Source: Alnus glutinosa | Lineage: Eukaryota; Streptophyta; Magnoliopsida; Fagales; Betulaceae | Assembly (NCBI RefSeq): GCF_958979055.1 | Contig: NC_084887.1 | Location: 26,282,044 to 26,346,043, forward strand | Direction: 5' to 3' | DNA length: 64,000 nucleotides | Part shown: in pieces, positions 59,634 through 64,000 of the stretch | Position numbering within the stretch: position 1 is the stretch's first letter | How the letters are laid out: each line of letters starts with the position of its first letter | The notes under the pieces: model-generated | Told to the model about the DNA's origin: nothing | The model's database searches: none | Seen by the model: the letters and a program-made list of their open reading frames with translations, nothing else | Made by a program: the position numbers and the translations under genes

Positions 59634-59693
59634 GGTTTGCCTTTCTTTGTTCTTTCAGTTTGATCCCCCAAACCCCACAAACAAACAAACGAG

Positions 59694-62183
59694 ATGGAGG
59701 GAGAGGCTGGGGAGTTTCTAGACTGGGAGCTGCTCCACAACTCGGACAATACTGGCCTGGTTAACTCGGTGGGTGCCGCCCTGGTTGAGCCGTCCGAGAA
59801 GGATGGAACTCCGAGGAATTTTGAGGGAATCGAGGGTGACTCGGAGGGCATGATCAGGTCCGATCACTTCTCTCTCGAGAATCGGGAGAGGCATGCCAAG
59901 ACTGCTGTGGAGGGTGATGTGAGCGAGGAGGGTGACTCGGTTCAGTCGGACAATCCGAGTTGGGTCGATCCGGGGTCTGAGACTCGGTACGCTAGGAGGA
60001 ACTCGGGTGAATTCTGGTCCGATTCGAGTAGCGATCGTTCCGATGAGCGTAAAGTTGGTGAATTTGATTCTAAACACGAACTGGGTCTTTCAGAAACTGT
60101 GAAAAGCCAGGTGGGTTTTGAAGGAATTGAAGAAATGAAACCTGGGAATGAAAATTGGGGTAAATTGGGCCCAGATGAGAGTAAATTTAGGGAGTTGGAT
60201 GTGAAACATAAGGATTCAAGCAAGTTCTGGTCTGATTCTGGCGGGGACGCTTTGGTTTCGATGGAATTCGGGGATAATTATGAGAACCAACGAGAACGGT
60301 TGGAGATTTCGAGTGATTTGGACGGTGGAAATGGCTCGATTGAGAACAAAGCAGGTGCAGATGCAGTAGTGAAATCAGATACGAAATCGGGCGGTGAGGG
60401 AGACAGGAGGAGGGTAGTTTGGTGGAAGGTTCCTCTTGAAGTCTTGAAGTATTGTGTTTTTAGAGCTAGCCCGGTTTGGTCGTTCTCCATGGCCGCCGCA
60501 GTGATGGGACTCGTTATCTTGGGAAGGAGATTGTATAAGATGAAGAGGAAGAGCCAGAACTTGCAGCTGAAGGTTACTATTGATGATAAGGTCAGTTTTT
60601 ACATTTATTTGACTATTTTTTATTGTTTTTGTGGTGAATTTTTATCAGGTCTGGAAATCGAAATGCAAATGCATTTGTTTGACTGTTCGCTTTGTTCTAT
60701 CAGTAGTTTGCCTTCTAAAGTTCCCATATTTAATTAAGACTTATTTTTGGTGTGATAAAAAACTCATTGCTTGGTTAATTTTTCTTATTGCTCATAGTTT
60801 TTGACTAATTGGAAAACGTAAAACCTCTGATTCAAAACGTCAAACCCTAGGACACTATTATAAGTTATGTCTGACTTGTAACTTGGGGTGAGAAATGGAC
60901 GAAAGTTCAATTTAAAGTTGTGGATCAAACGAGTAGTTGATGTTCTTTCGAGGATATGTTCAAGTTTAGCTTTCGTACAAACATATTGGGGATCCCTTGC
61001 ACTCTGGCTGTGGTTTTACTTGATAAATAGCGTATTAACATTAAAATATTTCAGATGTAGAAATTTTAGCATCCTACTGACTGACAAGATTGAGGACTAT
61101 CTTTTTCTGCCCTTAAACATCGAGAATTAAAGAAATGGGGGAGTCTTTCTATGTTCTGCTCTTGAGGAAATCATGGAACAATGCTAGCGTGTCGCTAAGC
61201 TCCATGGTTTATTTTGTCACAAGCATTTGCTTGTACTAGTAGTGAGATGTATTTAAATGACAAGCCTGCTCAGTTTATATCGGTATAGAAGTACACTTAG
61301 TGTTTGCACTAAGGGATGGGGATCGCATTTAGTGGCACTGCAAGAAGTTTATTGGTTGATTGTCAAACTGACTCACAAAACTGACATTTCTCTTTTCTTT
61401 TCATGATTTTAAGAAGTAACACGTCCTAGAAATTGTTGCCATAGAGGGGGGAGCTTAATCGATGGACGTGCCTTCCAGAGTGTTGTGTGACTTGGTGTAG
61501 TTTTTAGCAATTTGAGGCAAAAGTTTTAGAAGATGGTTATTAATCAATAATGCTGAATGATACAAGTTTTACCCCAAAAGATAAAGGTCCATAAATTAGT
61601 GTTTTGGTATCTGGATGTGTTAATATGGGAAGGAAGATGATGAAAGATACGAGTTTAGTTCAATAGAAAATGATAGTTGTGTTGGAATGAGTTTTCCAAG
61701 TCTGCCAGCATACTTCAGACTTGATTCATTTTGGCTATTTGATGTCTGAGGCCTATAACATGCTTCAAGTGTAAAAATTAAAATAGTATGTTGCTGAAGG
61801 CTCAGTTTTTCATCTGTGTCCATTTATGAACTGAAAATCCTGATGGAGAAAATCTTTGACCGGCGGAAATCTGACAAACACGGGTTCTGTTCTAGAAATC
61901 TTGTGAGAAGTGAACTAGAGCTGAAGGGAGAAATCCAGTGGTCCTTGAAGCAAAGCCAGTTGGCAAGAGAAGGGCATCTCGAGTATCTTTGATGGTTTAT
62001 TGTGTATGTAGCATGATTAATGACTATATTTTACTGAACAATTTTTTGCAGAAGGTGTCGCAGTTCATGAGCCATGCTGCACGTCTTAATGAAGCGTTTT
62101 CGGTGGTTAGGCGGGTCCCCATTATACGGCCTTCGCTGCCGGCCCCTGGCGTGACTCCATGGCCTGCAATGAGTTTGAGATGA
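59694..62183 (+). CDS. ATG8-interacting protein 1/2 (ATI1/ATI2) homologue, 342 aa
   Basis: Exons are 59694-60590 and 62052-62183; the single intron is GT-AG in phase 0. The N-terminus MEGEAGEFLDWELLHNSDNT contains W11-E-L-L14, a canonical ATG8-interacting (AIM, WxxL) motif in an acidic setting. Residues 15-235 are acidic and Ser-rich, probably disordered, with repeated SGEFWSDS/SKFWSDSGG pieces. VVWWKVPLEVLKYCVFRASP leads into one membrane helix (residues about 258-277), then a basic segment and a conserved end VRRVPIIRPSLPAPG, PWPAMSLR. This matches Arabidopsis ATI1/ATI2, single-pass proteins that bind ATG8 on ER- and plastid-derived bodies delivered to the vacuole. Function is inferred by homology, from memory. 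The long intron (61591-62051 part) has no exon signal. Confidence 0.87.
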
Positions 62184-63199
62184 GTTCTTGTAAAATAGAT
62201 ACGAAAAGAAGGCAGTGTGTCTACCAGATGATATCCAAGATTTATATGTTGCTTTTGTATTAAACCGTGTGAACTGGCTTTTCCTTTTATGTATGATCTC
62301 TGAAGCTGTTAAAGACACTTTTGCATCAATTCGTGTTCAAGTGCAGATTATTATTATCTCTCGGTGTATAAAGTTCTCTTTTTATATTTCATGGCGGTTA
62401 TCGAATTTGCATATATCAACTGCTTTACAACATGTCGGTAGTGACTTGGTTTGAGTTTCAAGCCGATACGTGAAAACCAAGAATGTTTTGTCATGTTGTC
62501 TCGAATGTGATGCATCCTTAGTGAGATAGCTCTCCATTTCAAAATTTTCATCAAAATTTGATGAAAAATTTAAAGAAGGTCACTACAATAAATTCTCTAT
62601 AATTTTTTTATTTTGGATCTTGTCAGAATTTCATTTTAAATTTGGCTCACAAATTTCATAAGTTATTGAATATTTTATCATTTTTCTTTCATTTCACTTT
62701 ACTTGTTACTTTTCCTCTCTCCTCACTCATTTTTTTTTTTTTTTAAGTCCTCTCTCATCATTTGTTAGAAGTGGTTGTTTAAAACCAATAAAAAATTAAT
62801 ATTTAGTTAAAATAAAGAAATATTTATAGAGTTTGGTGTATGAAGCTTGTTAAATATTATAAATAAAATAACAAAAGTAGATTATTTAGGTAAAATTTGA
62901 AGAGTTCACTAGGACCGGATGCTCTAAATAAGGCATATATGTTACTTGATATTCTTTTGACATTTTTATATTATTTTTTTTATTGACTTGTCATTGTCAA
63001 TTAATCTTTAAATTAACCTTAAGTAAAAAATATATATATATAATAGTGAATTAATAACGCCACATAGAAGGATAAAAAAAAAAATACAAAGTAATATTTA
63101 AAAAAAAAAAAAAAAAAAAAAAACTGTGTTCCATTCTGCCATCTTCGGCACAAACAGGCTTTTCAAATTTATTACGACTTTTAGACATGAATATTTTTG
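62184..63199. other. Spacer 3' of the ATI-like gene
   Basis: It holds the 3' UTR and A/T-rich DNA with T-runs and A-runs (for example 62730-62744 and 63099-63123). I see no gene or clear element in it. Confidence 0.6.
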
Positions 63200-63384
63200 G
63201 AGTAATGTTTCACTACCACCTAAATATACAACTTTTTACCACCTTGTCTATGTGACAAGGTGGTCCTCCACTTTAATTTATTTTTAAAAAATAAAAAAAA
63301 ACTCAAAAAGTAGTGGGGGACCACCTTGCCACATAGGCAAGGTGGTGAAAAGTTGTATATTTAGGTGGCATTGAATCATTATTC
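63200..63384. mobile_element. Fold-back MITE with nearly full-length hairpin
   Basis: The left ACCACCTAAATATACAACTT and ACCACCTTGTCTATGTGACA pair with the reverse-complemented right GCCACCTAAATATACAACTT and ACCACCTTGCCTATGTGGCA. Arms of about 75 bp surround a short A-rich loop. The outer ends (GAGTAATG / GAATAATG) resemble the other GAGTAATG elements. It is non-coding. Confidence 0.85.
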
Positions 63385-63918
63385 ATATTTTTGAGTCTAA
63401 TTGTGAGACACGTGTTTCTGGAATTGGACCTAGTCAAATTCTTTAGCCGAGGATTCTGGTTGGATCTTTCATTTGAAAGTGGACCGATTGGGATTGGGAT
63501 ATTTCTTTTTCTTTTTTCTTTTTTAAGTCAAATATTTGCTTTTTTATGAAGATTTTTACGCTCGAGTTTCCAGTGTTATTTCCCGATCCAAACGGGGGCA
63601 GTAAGCTCGTTTGGGGGAGGAAAAGAAAAAATAAATAAAAATAAAGAGAAACTAAATGAACATGATAGAGAGACATAGAGTACGAGTTAGGTAGGATGTG
63701 AAGAAAATAAAAAATGTGTCGCCATATGCGTTTAGGTCTTTGGGTGGGTTACTTAGGTCTTAAAAAGCGGTTGTGCGCGACTAAGTGGTTTTTGTCAAAT
63801 AAAGGAGTCTAAAATTCACTTTCCACAATTGGTTACATTCTAACTGTCGTCTAATCTCGTGAAAAATGAAATTTACATCAAATTAGAGCTGAACGACACA
63901 AAGGATTGCGACTAGTGT

Positions 63919-64000
63919 CGATGGAGGCAGAAGATGACGGGGAGCATGGTGGAGAGGTGTGTATCGTGCTGAAACTAGTTGAAGAGCGTAGATTTAGTTT
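63919..64000 (+). CDS. Possible first exon of a gene running off the right edge
   Basis: An ATG followed by MEAEDDGEHGGEVCIVLKLV stays open to the window end. It is too short to classify. Confidence 0.2.

Larger units (their letters stand above)
56373..59693. other. Intergenic spacer between HisRS and the ATG8-interacting protein gene
   Basis: No supported exon lies here. It contains the HisRS 3' UTR, a GAGTAATG-type MITE (57717-58023), a 49-base A-run (58182-58230) and an abrupt T17-A24 block (58481-58521). The last 100 bp are the ATI-like gene promoter. Confidence 0.65.

Noticed and set aside
1..64000. LTR retrotransposon, CRISPR array, operon or prokaryotic regulatory signals
   Set aside because: No long direct terminal repeats with gag/pol were seen, no regular spacer array exists, and all genes are intron-containing plant genes.

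Overview
The window is nuclear DNA of a flowering plant, very probably a woody eudicot. All genes have plant-type GT-AG introns, are far apart, and encode plastid or plant-specific proteins. Introns and spacers are AT-rich and full of small DNA transposons and LINE debris. The GGGGTGGCC/GGCCACCCC-type repeat blocks recall Fagales genomes, but the species cannot be fixed from sequence alone. No rRNA, tRNA, CRISPR, LTR retrotransposon or prokaryotic feature was found.

Gene layout: a chloroplast TVP38/DedA-family membrane protein (minus, runs off the left edge, 1-3406); a small conserved protein of unknown function (minus, 4 exons, 4879-8908); a PARTING DANCERS (PTD) homologue for meiotic crossover (plus, 8 exons, 10521-13217); a plastid bifunctional aspartate kinase-homoserine dehydrogenase (minus, 18 exons, 14115-31667); a clade-B-like protein phosphatase 2C (plus, 5 exons, 36452-39764); cytosolic-type histidyl-tRNA synthetase (plus, 7 exons, 43713-56372); and an ATG8-interacting protein 1/2 homologue (plus, 2 exons, 59694-62183). 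Each spliced model was built by hand, and the reading frame stays open across all proposed junctions. The genes are unrelated housekeeping or regulatory genes and form no operon or cluster.

The accessory story lies in the introns. Two Mutator-type elements with about 85-95 bp terminal inverted repeats carry host gene pieces (Pack-MULEs). One, with an exact 9-bp target duplication (TCTTTAGAA), carries an mTERF fragment inside the HisRS intron. The other, with an 8/9-matching duplication, carries an intact 84-codon ORF inside the small gene's third intron.

Two LINE copies (23871-25246 and 48749-50555) carry only ORF1, followed directly by the 3' tail also seen on ORF2-bearing LINEs. This suggests an ORF1-only, trans-mobilised family comparable to mammalian HAL1. 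One of them sits in the right arm of a large fold-back element that also contains a second inverted-repeat element, so the order of insertions can be read from the sequence. A hAT-type element, two Tourist-like MITEs, a GAGTAATG-type MITE family, a two-copy GAAAAGTACA-TIR family, a 48-bp LINE tail with a 12-bp target duplication, and a partly deleted tandem duplication upstream of the phosphatase gene complete the picture.
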